Shown one piece after another: positions 1 to 12,200 of a stretch of DNA of 64,000 nucleotides. Where the stretch lies: positions 27,636,231-27,700,230 of the forward strand of contig NC_054082.1 of the NCBI RefSeq assembly GCF_017562075.2, in the 5' to 3' direction. The notes beneath the pieces were generated by a model. The model was not told where the DNA came from and did no database searches. It saw only the letters and a list, made by a program, of their open reading frames with translations. Positions within the stretch are counted from its first letter, which is position 1. Each line of letters begins with the position of its first letter. The stretch comes from Anopheles merus (lineage: Eukaryota > Arthropoda > Insecta > Diptera > Culicidae). The position numbers and the translations under genes were made by a program.

Positions 1-557
1 AACAGGAAAATCTGCAGTGCTGATGCTGGAGGTGGCTTAGCATGGTTTTACCGTCGCTTTCATTATCTCATAGGCGTTGCTGGAATTGATGAGCAAAAGT
101 GCGGATCGGGCGATGTACCTGGTGTGTTTGTTAACGTGTCGTACTATATGAATTGGATAAAACATAACATTAAATAAATTATCATAGCTATATTATAAAC
201 TAAAAAACAAAAACATAAAGCCACCGGATAAGGTGTATCTCACCACTTTGATTCCTAGAAAGTTATCAATAGCATCAGAATAACAAGAAAATGGAAGAAT
301 AAAATTTTCGTTAATGTACGAAACATATCAACATATTTTTGCTTCCTAGTTTATTTAGCAAAGGCTAAATTAAGCTTTTTGAATGGCTGCAATATTTAAC
401 ATCACAATTTTGTTCTTTGTTCTTGTCTCATAACCATGCCTCTTCTGCTCTCTAAATCTCTTCAACTGTTTCTCTTTTACTTCTTTATACCACATATTTC
501 TTTCATGAGTCAGGGTAGTACCGCAGAATGTCAGACGTACATCTATTTTCACCTTTC
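1..557. other. AT-rich non-coding DNA
   Basis: No reading frame here looks like a protein: those present are short, overlap on both strands and are AT-rich. I see no RNA gene or repeat apart from the SINE that starts at the right edge. Confidence 0.6.
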
Positions 558-750
558 TCCTTCTTCTTCTATTTGGCGTAACGTCCTACGCGGACATGCC
601 GGCCTGTATAGGCTTTCGAGACTTAATTCATTACCACGTAGCCGGATAGTCAAATCCTTGCTACGGGGGGACGGTCCATTCTGGGCTTGAACCCATGACG
701 GGCATGTTATTGAGTCGTTCGAGTTGACGACTGTACCACGGGACCGCCCC
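558..750 (-). mobile_element. tRNA-derived SINE, copy 1 (diverged subtype)
   Basis: On the minus strand this begins with a tRNA-like head containing a pol III B-box-like GGTTCAAGCCC and ends in an AGAAGAAGAAG tail. It shares the head (GTACAGTCGTCAACTCG-like, then AACATGCCCGTCATGGG-like) with the copies near 16.4 kb and 34.7 kb, but its middle differs, so it may be another subfamily. A weak direct repeat (CACCTTT) occurs on both sides and may be the target-site duplication. The length and structure fit the mosquito SINE200 type; that name is from memory and was not checked. Confidence 0.75.
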
Positions 751-823
751 CACCTTTTTCATAGTAAACTTGAATATTTCTAAAAAAGAAAAAAAAACTT
801 TTGCGCCTAAAGTTATGCTCTGA

Positions 824-1660
824 ATGCGTACTGATTTCATCACAGTTGAGCTTTACCATAGTGTCCATGCTTGGACCCGAATCAAGAAGGCGGCACAACG
901 CATCACCACAGTTCTGCAGCTGCGCTGGAGAGAGGATGACGCAGCGATGAACGCGCTTATCAATTCCGCCTCCGCAGAGGCGACAGTCAACGCAGAGCAG
1001 GCGCAGGACGATCAGGCTGCAGTACGACGAGTGGCCCGAAATCGCCGTACAAGGGCCCGTAGAGCTCGGCTACGTGCGGAGCAGCTTGGCGACATGGAAC
1101 TGGCGTCCGCGTTAATACTGTTGTACCTGCCAGCAGCCAGCGATGCAACACCAGCCGAAGCCACACCAGCACCAGTAACAGCAGCAGTAGCACCTCCGAC
1201 ACCACAACGCAGCCGGAGGCGAACGCAAAGACGGGTCGAACTACAACAACCTTTATCCGACAGTCAGCTGCACAAGCGAACACAGCGCAACTTACTGCGG
1301 AAGTGGACCAGCGCCAAGCTACGGTGACACCATCATCGCCGTCACCATCGGGGCAGAGACTGGAGAGACGTACTGGCCTGACGCCAGAAGAAGAAGCAGC
1401 CGTTACCGCTCAAGTAATATCAGGGCGCTATTAGAGCTGCTCAAGGCACAGAGGATGACTCCCACGGAAATAACTGAAGGGCCCAAGCTAGGTTACAAGG
1501 TTTTTGTTTTCTCATGAAGGACGAAGGCACAATAGTGTATAAATGAGTAACAAAAAAAAAAAATAATAATAATAAAAAGGAAGGTCTACTCGGACGGTCT
1601 TATCCGGTGGGTAAATCCCTAACGGGTAGCCCCCATCAGGAAGGTGCACGCAGTTGAATG
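824..1660 (+). mobile_element. Decayed retroelement-like sequence with Ala/Arg-rich ORF
   Basis: An open frame at 824-1327 (167 codons) is rich in Ala, Arg, Gln and Thr, with a basic block around residues 70-90 (RNRRTRARRARLRAEQ). A second frame continues the same style of protein to a stop near 1434 (for example GLTPEEEAAVTAQ), which suggests a frameshift inside a formerly longer protein. An A-rich stretch with AATAATAATAA follows at about 1551-1578, as in the tail of a non-LTR element, and then a short GC-rich block. No reverse transcriptase, integrase or zinc-knuckle motif is visible. It could be a gag-like remnant or a chance low-complexity ORF. The function is unknown. Confidence 0.35.
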
Positions 1661-2880
1661 TTAAATATGTATTATTTATTTGTTATATATTTTTTTGACT
1701 AATAAACTGCAGATACATTTAAAAAAATAGTGTCCATGGGCTAAATTTGATTGGACGATGTGTGCTGGATAAAAGTGGGTTGGCTTTTATTTGCATGTTT
1801 TCGACTGTTCTTTAACACTGAGATAAATGCTACGAGACGCATAATAATAAATCAATAAATAACATAATTTTCAAAATAATATTAACATTTTTTCCCCAAA
1901 AGCTATCTATCATGCATCAAAAACATTCATGCTGTTGCTTCACGATAAAATGTGTATGGATATCTACAAATGAAGGTTTTTGACAACAACATTTCAAATC
2001 GCAAATATACGCAAGCTGAAATGATTATTGACCGAAGGAGTTTCACTCAAACTCAACAAAACAGAAATATTCTTCAAAGCAACCTCGAACCAGATAACAC
2101 ATAAACCACAAAGCAAGATTCAGTATACCATTCTTCGCCAGTTCGCTGGTACTGCTGTTTAAACGTTTAACGAATAGCGATATACATTGACCGTTTCGAT
2201 GGTCGGAATTGTTAACGGCATTTATTCTTTTGCTCAGCTTCACGCTCTCGTTCGTAGAACACGCTGTAGCACCACCGGCAAGACCAGCAAGCAGGCAAGC
2301 AATCGACCATAAACCAACACCGAGCCATCATCAACGAAGGCATCGTAAATTGTTGCCCAAATGCCGGTCCAAACCGTTTCCAAACAGCATCGAAGCATCG
2401 AAAAAGCAAACAAAGCTACATGAACCAGCGGAAAGCGAAAGTGGCAAGCTCGGGCACCAGCGATGACGTCCCGGTGCAACAGGGCGAATAAATCACGGGT
2501 GTTAATAGGGGAGCGATTTTACGCGCACGGCACTAAATTACATTCCTCATCGAAGCGATCGTTGAGCAGATCGGGGTGACGGGTGGGAAAATAAATGGTT
2601 TGTCGGTATTTAAACACCCCAATCGCAGCTCCAAAAAGATTTCTAGGAATCACTCTTGTACAGCACAATAAAGAAATCAAACAGCCCATTCAGCATACAT
2701 ACAGCTTTTGAGTTATCGTGTAATTTATCTTATTATCTATAAAACTTATCCACTTTAACCACGTTTTCATTCTGTGAGCATAAGAAATTGTTAGAACATT
2801 TCTCCGATTATCTAAACCCAATAGCTTTCTGTTTTATTGTTCTCTTTGATTGACTTTGCTGGAACTAGTTAAAACATAAT
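1661..2880. other. Non-coding DNA
   Basis: This stretch is AT-rich with a modestly GC-richer island at about 2230-2560. The ORFs in the island overlap on both strands and have no recognisable domain. Nothing further is supported. Confidence 0.5.
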
Positions 2881-3240
2881 TGACATTTATCGCAATGTTC
2901 AACTGCGGCCCTACGCTGGTGCTCTGGGTGAGTGACGACCACGCGCCTCCATCGGCAGCCACTCGGCAGCACTCGTCCGACGACGAGACCGCCCGTGCCA
3001 GTAGCTCAGCGTGAGTCCCAGCAGCTGCAGCTTCTACGACCGATAAACCACCAAGGCGTTGCGGAAACGCAGTTATCATTCGCACCGTCTCGCGAACGGT
3101 TCACTCGGTTCTGGTTCTGGCGCGTGTTGGTCGCTTTCGAGTATCCGTACGATCAGGAGCAAGTCGGTGCGTTACAAAGCGTTACACACGTGAAGAAAAC
3201 ATTCGAACGGTTGCTAGTGCCAAAACGGAGTAGGCGCGGT
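2881..3240 (+). other. Possible distant 5' untranslated exon
   Basis: A GC-rich island ends in a perfect consensus splice donor (GTAAGT at 3241-3246). It contains a TCATTC initiator-like element near 3076, and no long coding frame is convincing. A first non-coding exon of the receptor gene downstream would be spliced to the acceptor at 18,176. The link is an inference from the donor, the base composition and the absence of another gene between; there is no transcript evidence. Confidence 0.22.
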
Positions 3241-6200
3241 GTAAGTTTAGATACGCATTGTGCATTACTGTGCTGTGAAGTGCGGTACGGGATCGTATCC
3301 TCTCAAGCGATGAATCGTGCATTAATTAAATTACCCGTGGCCGGGTACGGGTGGATCGTATCCATTCACGGGTGCACGATCTTGTTTGGATGAGATCTAG
3401 CCAAAGTTGGCCGTGCAATGCGCGTGGGAAGTCACACTTGTTGAATTCATCAGGCCAATTGAAGCAGCGTGTCGGTTGGATCAGCGCAAAGTGTTCGCCG
3501 TGAGATGATTCGTTCACTTGGCTGTCTGCTTGGTGTGCTGTTGTTGTGTTTCGTTTATATATTTGCGATCGCTACGACACTTTATTGATGGAGTGCATGT
3601 GCTTGAAAGTGTGGTTAAGATGTGACATAATATTGATGTGATGGTTCGGCTGAACCGTGCTTGCAAGAAAATTAGGAATAAAATTGCAAATGTAAGAAAG
3701 TGTATGGATACACGATGAACAAAATTTCCTCACACGGAGTACATGGTTGTAGAAAGCTACATTTGTGCGCACGGATGTATGTGATGTGTGGCGTGAAATA
3801 CGCAATGAAAATTTCTTTCGTAAACTCAATTTAGCTTTGCCGTGTTTCCATATCACACCGATCCAGAAAGGTGTCAAATGTATTCCGGGCTCTTCACTCC
3901 CCCTGCTACGGCCGATTTCCACCAGCGCAACCTTAGAAAGCAAATATTGAAAGGTTTCGTGTGGAAGTCAGCACCAGATACGGTAACAATTCTATCTCGC
4001 CACTTTAAAGCAGCTCAATTTGTGCTCATGTGGAACGTTCATAAAAAAGGGAGGAAAAATAAACCAGTGTACCGGCTGCGGGTTGACTGCGAGTGTAAAT
4101 CAGATAAGCGTGTAACCGAATTGTGCCGATTAATTGAATTCCATCGAGGGGTTGATTGATGCATTTTTCATTTCATCGATTATGTATATGAATACGGGTT
4201 CTATGGGTAGCAAAAACTGTCAGCTCAGAAATCAGCAATAAAATTGGTATCTCACACTTTTCCTTTTTGTTTCGCTTTGGTAAAGTAGAATGTAATAAAC
4301 TTACTGTAACAAAAAAGAAACAAAAACACAGCGCTTCAGACTATATGGGCGATGGTCCTTTGTCTTCTACCTTATCAGACCCTAGTGTACCGAAAAGGGA
4401 TTGTCTGAATATTTATTGAAATAAGTAATACCGGAACCAGACAATGGTCGACGGAACCGTGCCCTCTATCGGTTGAGTTATGAGCCTTCGCATTTCTCGC
4501 TTTCTTTCTTTAACAAAGTGTTTATTGGTTGTGGTGGTTATTATTACATTTTTCATGCCCTTAAATTGTTATTCAAACAGGAAAAAGTCAATACGAAATG
4601 CTGCCACACTGTAAGGATGCGGAGGAAGCAAAACCAGCATGGAACAAAAGCATTATTTTGTCACTAAAGGTGGACACCATGGATAAAGGGCTGTATATAA
4701 AGGTGAAACTACCTTAAAAAATCGTTAGTGTCAATTCAATGCCGAGGTCATTCAACCGTAGCATCGAGCATTTTCCATTGTTCGTGGTGATGGTGGGAGT
4801 GTGTAGTTTGAAGGATAATGATAGTGATGTGTTTGTGTACCGGATAAATAATAAAAAACTATTTGAGGCGTAAACCTGGATTGTTGGGGGAGTAAGCAAC
4901 TGAATTAAATTAAATCAGTAAACAGTTAAAACTTCTAATATGAGCTCTAAATTATTTTGAAAATGTTTTCCATCTAACTTGCATTTTTATTCAGAAGGAG
5001 GAACGGCTTTGCCGTATTGCTTAATCTAAATTGCATTTGATTCGAATAAAAAAAATGGAAAAAATGGCATTCAACATACTGTGGGGCTGCTTTTCAGTCG
5101 TTTCCACTTTTTCACCCAATTTCGCTAATGGCTTGCCGTGTTGTGCACACCGTGCAGTGGTACACTGGTCGAATTTTCACACACCACGTGCTCAATCGAT
5201 TCTCCCGCGCCCGGTCTAGCGCGGAGTGTAGTGTGCTATCATATTATATTTATTTTTTCACAAAGTAAACAAAGTCACGCCCTTCCACACTGCAATAGAG
5301 AGAAAGCCAAAAAAAAGTATAGCATAAGAAGATGATCTGCGAGGAAAGAGCAAAAACCAAAAAAGAAAAACACCGTCTGACACGGCCTGAAGTGTTGTGA
5401 GTTTAGTAAACACGCTCTCATAGTTTGTTTGTGTGTAATACTGAGAGCAAAATAAAACAATCCACCAACAGATACAAACCTATTGGGTTGATGGAGGAAA
5501 AAAAGCTATTTTAAAAATAGAACAAAAAACAAAATACCTTGTCTACCTTAGGTGGTTTTGGGTTTCAGTAGAAAAAACACGAAAGCTGCACCACAGTTAG
5601 TATTGAAAACAAGGTCTCTTTTTCTTCTCAATGCCAGCCATTTGCAGAATGTACACGTTCGGCCGGACAGATGGTCCACGATCAAAAATCTCAAATGAAT
5701 GTCAAAAACTTTTCCACTTGCTTTTCGTTGCGCATTGTTTTTTTTTTCATCAAAAAATCAGAAGAAGCAAGACCACATTGAAAGCTTTCAAATCACATTG
5801 CAACACTTGGGCGCCGTTTGGGAGACGATACAAGCTCGTGAAACTTAAGTTACCCCTCATATTTTCGCGGTAACTTTATTTGTTGTTACTGCTAACAGAC
5901 TGGTGCTTGGGTGTGCAGCACCATTTTCCTGGAGCCAGTTCCAAATCGGCTTGTTTTGGTGTGAGTTATTTAGGTTTTTTTATTTGTCTCCCGGTGCCTG
6001 ACAAAACTTTCTCTCCGCACTGTCGAAAACCTGTGACGCAAAGTTATCTAGTCTCGAGTGCGGTATTTCCCAGTTTCTCGCACAATATTCCAATTCCTAG
6101 GATGTTTCCGGTACCCTACGGTCCCTCGGGTGCCAAAGTTTGTTTCTTACTTTACACCATTGCCCTGGTAAAATTTGATTGATTCTAAAGTGTTACTTTA

Positions 6201-9200
6201 GTCGAAACACCATTGCAGGGTTAAATGCAATTATGACGAAGACGATGATGATAATGATGGGTTCTAGCGCTATAAGAACTTTTTGTAGAAAATAGCACGA
6301 CCTTGACACCGGTCGAAATTATGCACGATGAAATGAAGTGGAAAAATAGCACTACACACAGACAAGGGATCGCATTACAATAGGCTGTGAGATGAGATGA
6401 TGTGCCCCGAATTCGGGCATGTTGTTAGTCTTATCCGGGCCGTGTTGTGTATCGTTCCCTGCATGGAATGATGCCGAAAAGTTTTGTTCGGCACTACCGA
6501 AGCTCCTGTCCCCGTTTTGCGCTTGTCAGCATTCTATCTTATCTGCATGCGGATGTTACGGTACACACAGCTCCTCCGGAATTATGGTAAAGAGTTCTTG
6601 TTTTTTTTTTAAATAAAGACGTGTACCAAGCTCAGATCCCTAGGGTAAGGCTGGGGATTGTCTTAACCACACAGAACTTTAACCCAATGCCTGGAAACCG
6701 GAACCCGGCTCGGCTTGTAAAGCAAAGTTTTGCATGATGTTCTTGCCAACCACCATCGCCCGGAATCAACACGGGAGAGAATCTTTAAAAAAAAAACAGC
6801 TGAAAGTTGAATGAATTTATTCAGAGCCTGTCTGAAGAGGCAGAAGCACTGCTGACACAAAACACAGCGCCCGTAGATAAAGGAATTGTAATTATCTGCA
6901 TACTGATCCAGCACGAGGGCACTAGCAAACGTATATGCGTGTGTGTGTGAGTTTGGTTATTTATTTATTTACTTTGTTTGTTTATTTGTTTGTTTGTTTA
7001 TTAGCACGGTATTTGCTTTCCATGGTTGAAAAGTTGACCCTCCACTGCTGATACTTGTCGTGCTACTTGTTCACATAGAAACACACGTGTCTTCACTGAG
7101 ATTTGTCCTGGTTAATGAGATTTCTAGTCCAGGGTTGCTGTATCTATGGCATTACAAAAAGGGCTAGCAGCATTAGGTTAATCATTATCATTCGTTAGCA
7201 TACATGATTTACATCTTGGAATGTAGATACATTTGAACATTAAATGTGTATGATTTTGTCGTCAAATTGAAATTATTTGAATTCAGGAAATGTTTTATAC
7301 AAAAATTTCATATTTTATTTTATTTTTTAAGTGCCCAAACTTCTGGTTCAAGGTTTGGAGGTATAAAATGTTTATTACCAACATGCATAAGTCATTTTCT
7401 AATACAGTTTTTTTTAATGATTCTGAGGATTGTTTTAAGCCAAAATATTTTTTGATTTTAATTCGTATTACAAAGAAGCAAGAATTATGTTATTCATTTT
7501 AAGTTTTATTTCTTCTTAAAAATTAGTCTTTGATAATATTTTATTTATAGTTTTATTTATACGGCCAAATAGTCAGTTCTTACGAGAAATAAAAAAAGGG
7601 ATTTTCTATGATGATGGTGAAGATTAGTTTCATCATTCCAGTAATAGCTGAAAATGCGGCGATGTGTCTACATCCCGCACCGTATCGAATCTCATCTGAA
7701 GTACCTCCTTCTGTTGAGTGAGATTGCTTGTGAGATTTCTATGTGGGTGGAAATGTAGGAGTACTTATCATTTTACTTCATAGTCTTATTGCTCTTCACA
7801 CACACTCCCCCAGATTACCTTTACCCAAGGGCGATACCGTCGTTTTTCATTGCTGACTCCAGGTGTGTCTTCTTTGATCGATCTGCTCGTGTTTAATTAA
7901 AGCTGATCGGGAGAAGGCTTCACTCTCGATGAAATCCATAACACAATGCTGCGCCAAATTTTGCCCCCGGGTGCGTTGTTTGGTTTTTGGGCCCGACAAC
8001 ATTGGGCCGCTTGTTTGAGTTTTCTGCACGCTTAATTTAACAGCGTTTGTGATTGCCATGTTAGCCTATTGTCTGAATTTCTTTTTTGATTCTTTTTTTT
8101 AATAAAGTACGCGCAAACAACGCAAAACTAGCAGCACAAAGTCAAAGTTCCGGTAGGAAACAATGCCTCCGGCGGGCAAGAATAAGTTCGGCTCCTAACC
8201 AGGGTAAGATTTGTTGCCAAGAAGCCTTCATTGAGTCCTGGCGTGCCCTGCGGTCAAATGCGAGCAAGAGGGAGAGAGAGAGAGTTCTGTAACAAACTTA
8301 GCAAAACTGCCATTCTCCACCTTCCGCCCCTTCCAGTCCGGGCACATTGTGAGGACTCAAATGATGATTGAACTCTGCGTGGCAAAGCGTGCACTAAGTT
8401 TGGCAAAGTGACATCGATTATAGGTTGGGAAAATTAATTATGCTTATCGTGAGTTCGTGTTTCGTTTAAATAATGCTTTCCTCCTTTAGTTCACCGGTGC
8501 GGCGGAGGAGTCGGGATCGGATCGCAAAGGGGGCCAAATTAAATTCCAAACCTTGATTTATGCCATGTTGCTAGTGTACGAGTTTTCTGGGTGGTTTATT
8601 AGCCCATTGTGGTACTCTGGCAGTGACGTACACAGCATCACAGCGCCTGAGAAGACAGCGTCAGGCGCTCGCTCAGATTGAAGGTCGTGCTGACTAACTT
8701 TTGCTTCCCTTTCGGCTGCGAAAGCTTGTCATATTCGACACCGAGAGCGCTGTTTTTCCGTCAGACATCCCATCCATTACGATTCGTAATGATGAACTCG
8801 GCTCGGAAGCCGCTTACAGCGCGTCGTTCTGGGTGTTTAACGATACAGCCAACAGGACAAAAAAAACGGGAAGCTGTTATTTTCATGCCCATCCGACATT
8901 GCTTTGGTGAAGTAATAGGCGATACGACTGAACCACAATGTGAAGAGCTGTGGCTGAATCTCTTGTGTTGCTTGCGGATGCTGCCTTTTCCCTTTTCGCA
9001 GTGCGGTAAGCACTGTTGCTAAGTCTTGTTTCTTTTTGTATTGTTTTGGTTCTCGGTAAGAGGTACAACGTAAACACTTGCTTACCCTTGCTTTCCTGCG
9101 CACTGGATGTCGTGGGAGCAAAACCCAGTCCACATTAGCTTCGGAATGGTTTTGACGAACAAATGCATACTGATGAGTGTGGGGAATTGATAGGTTCTTT

Positions 9201-12200
9201 TTTATCATTGCAAACGAACGCCGCATGTGTTTCACTTGTCACAAAGATACGTGGGCAAGCAGACGAACCACACAGCACAAAACGAAATCATATTGATTTG
9301 AATTGAGTATGATGCTTTGATGCTAAAGCGAAGCACTTGCCAACACTTTTTACAGATTTAGCTTAGCTTTACATTTGGCGTCTAATATTTATGTGCACCC
9401 GTTACGGGAGAAACGTTGCTGATGCTGTTAAGGGTGTCCTAGTTTTATAGCTACCGGGTTGACGCTTTATCCTAGTGGTAGGCGATAAAACAGGAAACAA
9501 AAAGCTGGCCCAATAAAAAAGCAAACGTTAGACAGTTCATTTTCCGGCTATCATTTCACGGCCATCATCAGAGTGTCACTTTTATGGTAATCGTTTTTTT
9601 CCCTTTTTTCCTTTAGAAGGACAGTGGTTTAGGTTAACTAATAGCCAGATAGAAAGTGAGGCTCAATACCAGCCCAAAGAAGACGAGATCCCCGGGTTGG
9701 AATATTCATTTGTAAATAAATTTTACCGATCTTTGGAAACGAATCACGAAAGCATTTCGGCACACTGGATCAAACCGCCCACCGAAACGGGGCGAAGGAG
9801 CACTGTGTGTTGGGGTAAATATTTATACAGCGATACAATCACGTGGATGGAGATTTAAGGACAACAAAGTCTGAAAGCGCACCATTTCTTAGAAATAAAA
9901 TGAACATCATTACGGATGGGTCGGGTGGGTTGGGTTTGAAGTAAATCTGAATTTTAAGTGCGTTAGGCAAACCATTATTGCTGATGCAGAAAGGGTGACG
10001 TAAGTGTTCAAGGAAAGGATGGTATTTATTTACACCAATACAATCAAACATAAAGCGGCCTGACGCAAGGGATAACATTTTAATGCAATGTCATGAAAGG
10101 GTTTGCGGGAAATGTTTAGCGTAAACTATCAAACAATTGAATACTAAATTTTGTTAATGGGGTAAATGTGAATAAATGATTATTTTACAATTTACAATTA
10201 TATGCATCAACACTTTTTACTATTTTTTTTATTAATTACCATTATTAACTGATTAAATTCCAAATGCTATGTTTATTACAAAAATAAAATAAAAATAATT
10301 TAAATTAAATGACTGTTTAAATGTTGCTAATTTTGTTACTGTTTGTATTGTACACAGTTCAACATACTACACAAAGTTTATTTGTTCTTCCCTTAAGCTT
10401 TTCAATGAAAGCGTATCCCATTGTTCAATTTGAAATGAAATATTCAAGCTATCGGAGTAATTGTTATTTGCTATTTTAATATGTTTCGGGTCTATTATAC
10501 TGTCTTTGTTTGCATTGCTCTGGAAAACGTTCTTTTTGGCTGTTCATGTGGTGAGTACACCATCAATGAATAGGAGACGAGTTAAAAAGCAGATAAGAAT
10601 TAAAATGGCTTCTTCCCCGAAGAGCTTCGCTATGGGTTCCTACTGAAATCATTCGACTAGATTACAATGAACAAGAGTAATCAAGTTCATGGTAAAGCAA
10701 CGTCAATATGAGGTACGCTTTTAATGTTTCGGGAATCATTGGGGATGGTACATAAAATGATAAATTTATTTAATTTAAATAAACCGATCGTTGAAAGACA
10801 TTGGTATATACATCTACGAAAATATTTTACAAAAAATAATGTTTCAGGTGTTAGGAATTTTAAGTAAATCAATTAAAAGAGGTCAATCAATCCCAATATG
10901 CCGAGGTCTTTCTGTAAATAAATAAACAACAAACAAATTCGCTTAAACCAAAATATATGAGGATGTTAGGTGAAATGCTATTTTCTTTTCATTACAATCA
11001 ATTATTATCAAAAAAACAATTAACTGCCATTATAAAATTGGTAGCAAACCGGCCTTTTCGGATCGTTACTCATGAATACAAAAATAATAAACCGCCATAA
11101 TAAAAATGTTTGCAATTTATTACTTCTCATCTTTAAAATGGAAAGGCCATATTATGTATGATTTATTTTCGTCATAACAAAACAATAATGAATATTTACA
11201 GCTCAATTCAAACGAAATTATACAATTCATATTCGTCCAATGTGCTCCGGCTTATGTATGTAACTGGCAATACATTAATTTCATAAACAATCGCCCTATT
11301 GCGGTGTGGCAATCATTCGAAAAGCAAAATGGTGCAGCGAGACACATTCTGAATTCTGAATTCTTTAATTGCATATATTTGATTTACTTTCACACCCACA
11401 TCAGTCGACTACACTGGTTGACAGCATTTTAACGTACATTTTGCTTTGTTTCATTCGATACTTTCTTTAAGGGAATGCTTTCCTTTACTGGTAAACAATT
11501 TTTACTGGCACAACAAACCTACAAGCTACAAAGCCATGTAAAGGTGGAATAATTCATGAATAATGATATGAATTTATAATTCTATCCCGGGCTACCTCTC
11601 TTTTTGCGTTCGGTTCTTCAGACATGGCGATTTGTCTGAGGTAAAAACAACTCAGTGGAATGTTTTCCTGGGTTGTTTGCATGCTAAGGAAGAAGTATTG
11701 TCCAACCCTGCTTAGCATATCTTGTAGTGACACTTCTGTTTACGTTTGTTACAGAGCTGGCTACAAAAACACACTCATTTTAAAACATAACCGTGCAATT
11801 ATTTCGGGCAAATTGTAAAGAGAATAATTTCAGTACACTGTTAGACGAGACTGAGTAAGGCTCAACAAAGCAGCTTAATCCACTGTACTGGAGCTACTAT
11901 TGAGCTGGCCGAAAGGAGCATGTCGGAAACAAGTTCTTCAGCACTGGGCACCAGTTGAACTTGACAGTGGTGTTCGGCCGACTGTATGCACTCGTATAGT
12001 CCGCCGAAAGACAGCGAACATATTCTGGTTGTGATCACGAACTGGTTACTGGTTTCAGTGACGTCGGTAGACAGCTGGCGCGTGGAATGTGGTCACCTAC
12101 TGCCGGTCTTTTCGATAGCCATAGTGAACCAGTACCGCGTTAATCGGCCGCGCAAAGGGTGGAGTACTTCGATCGCATTCGGACCGGTTCCAGTGGGTCC

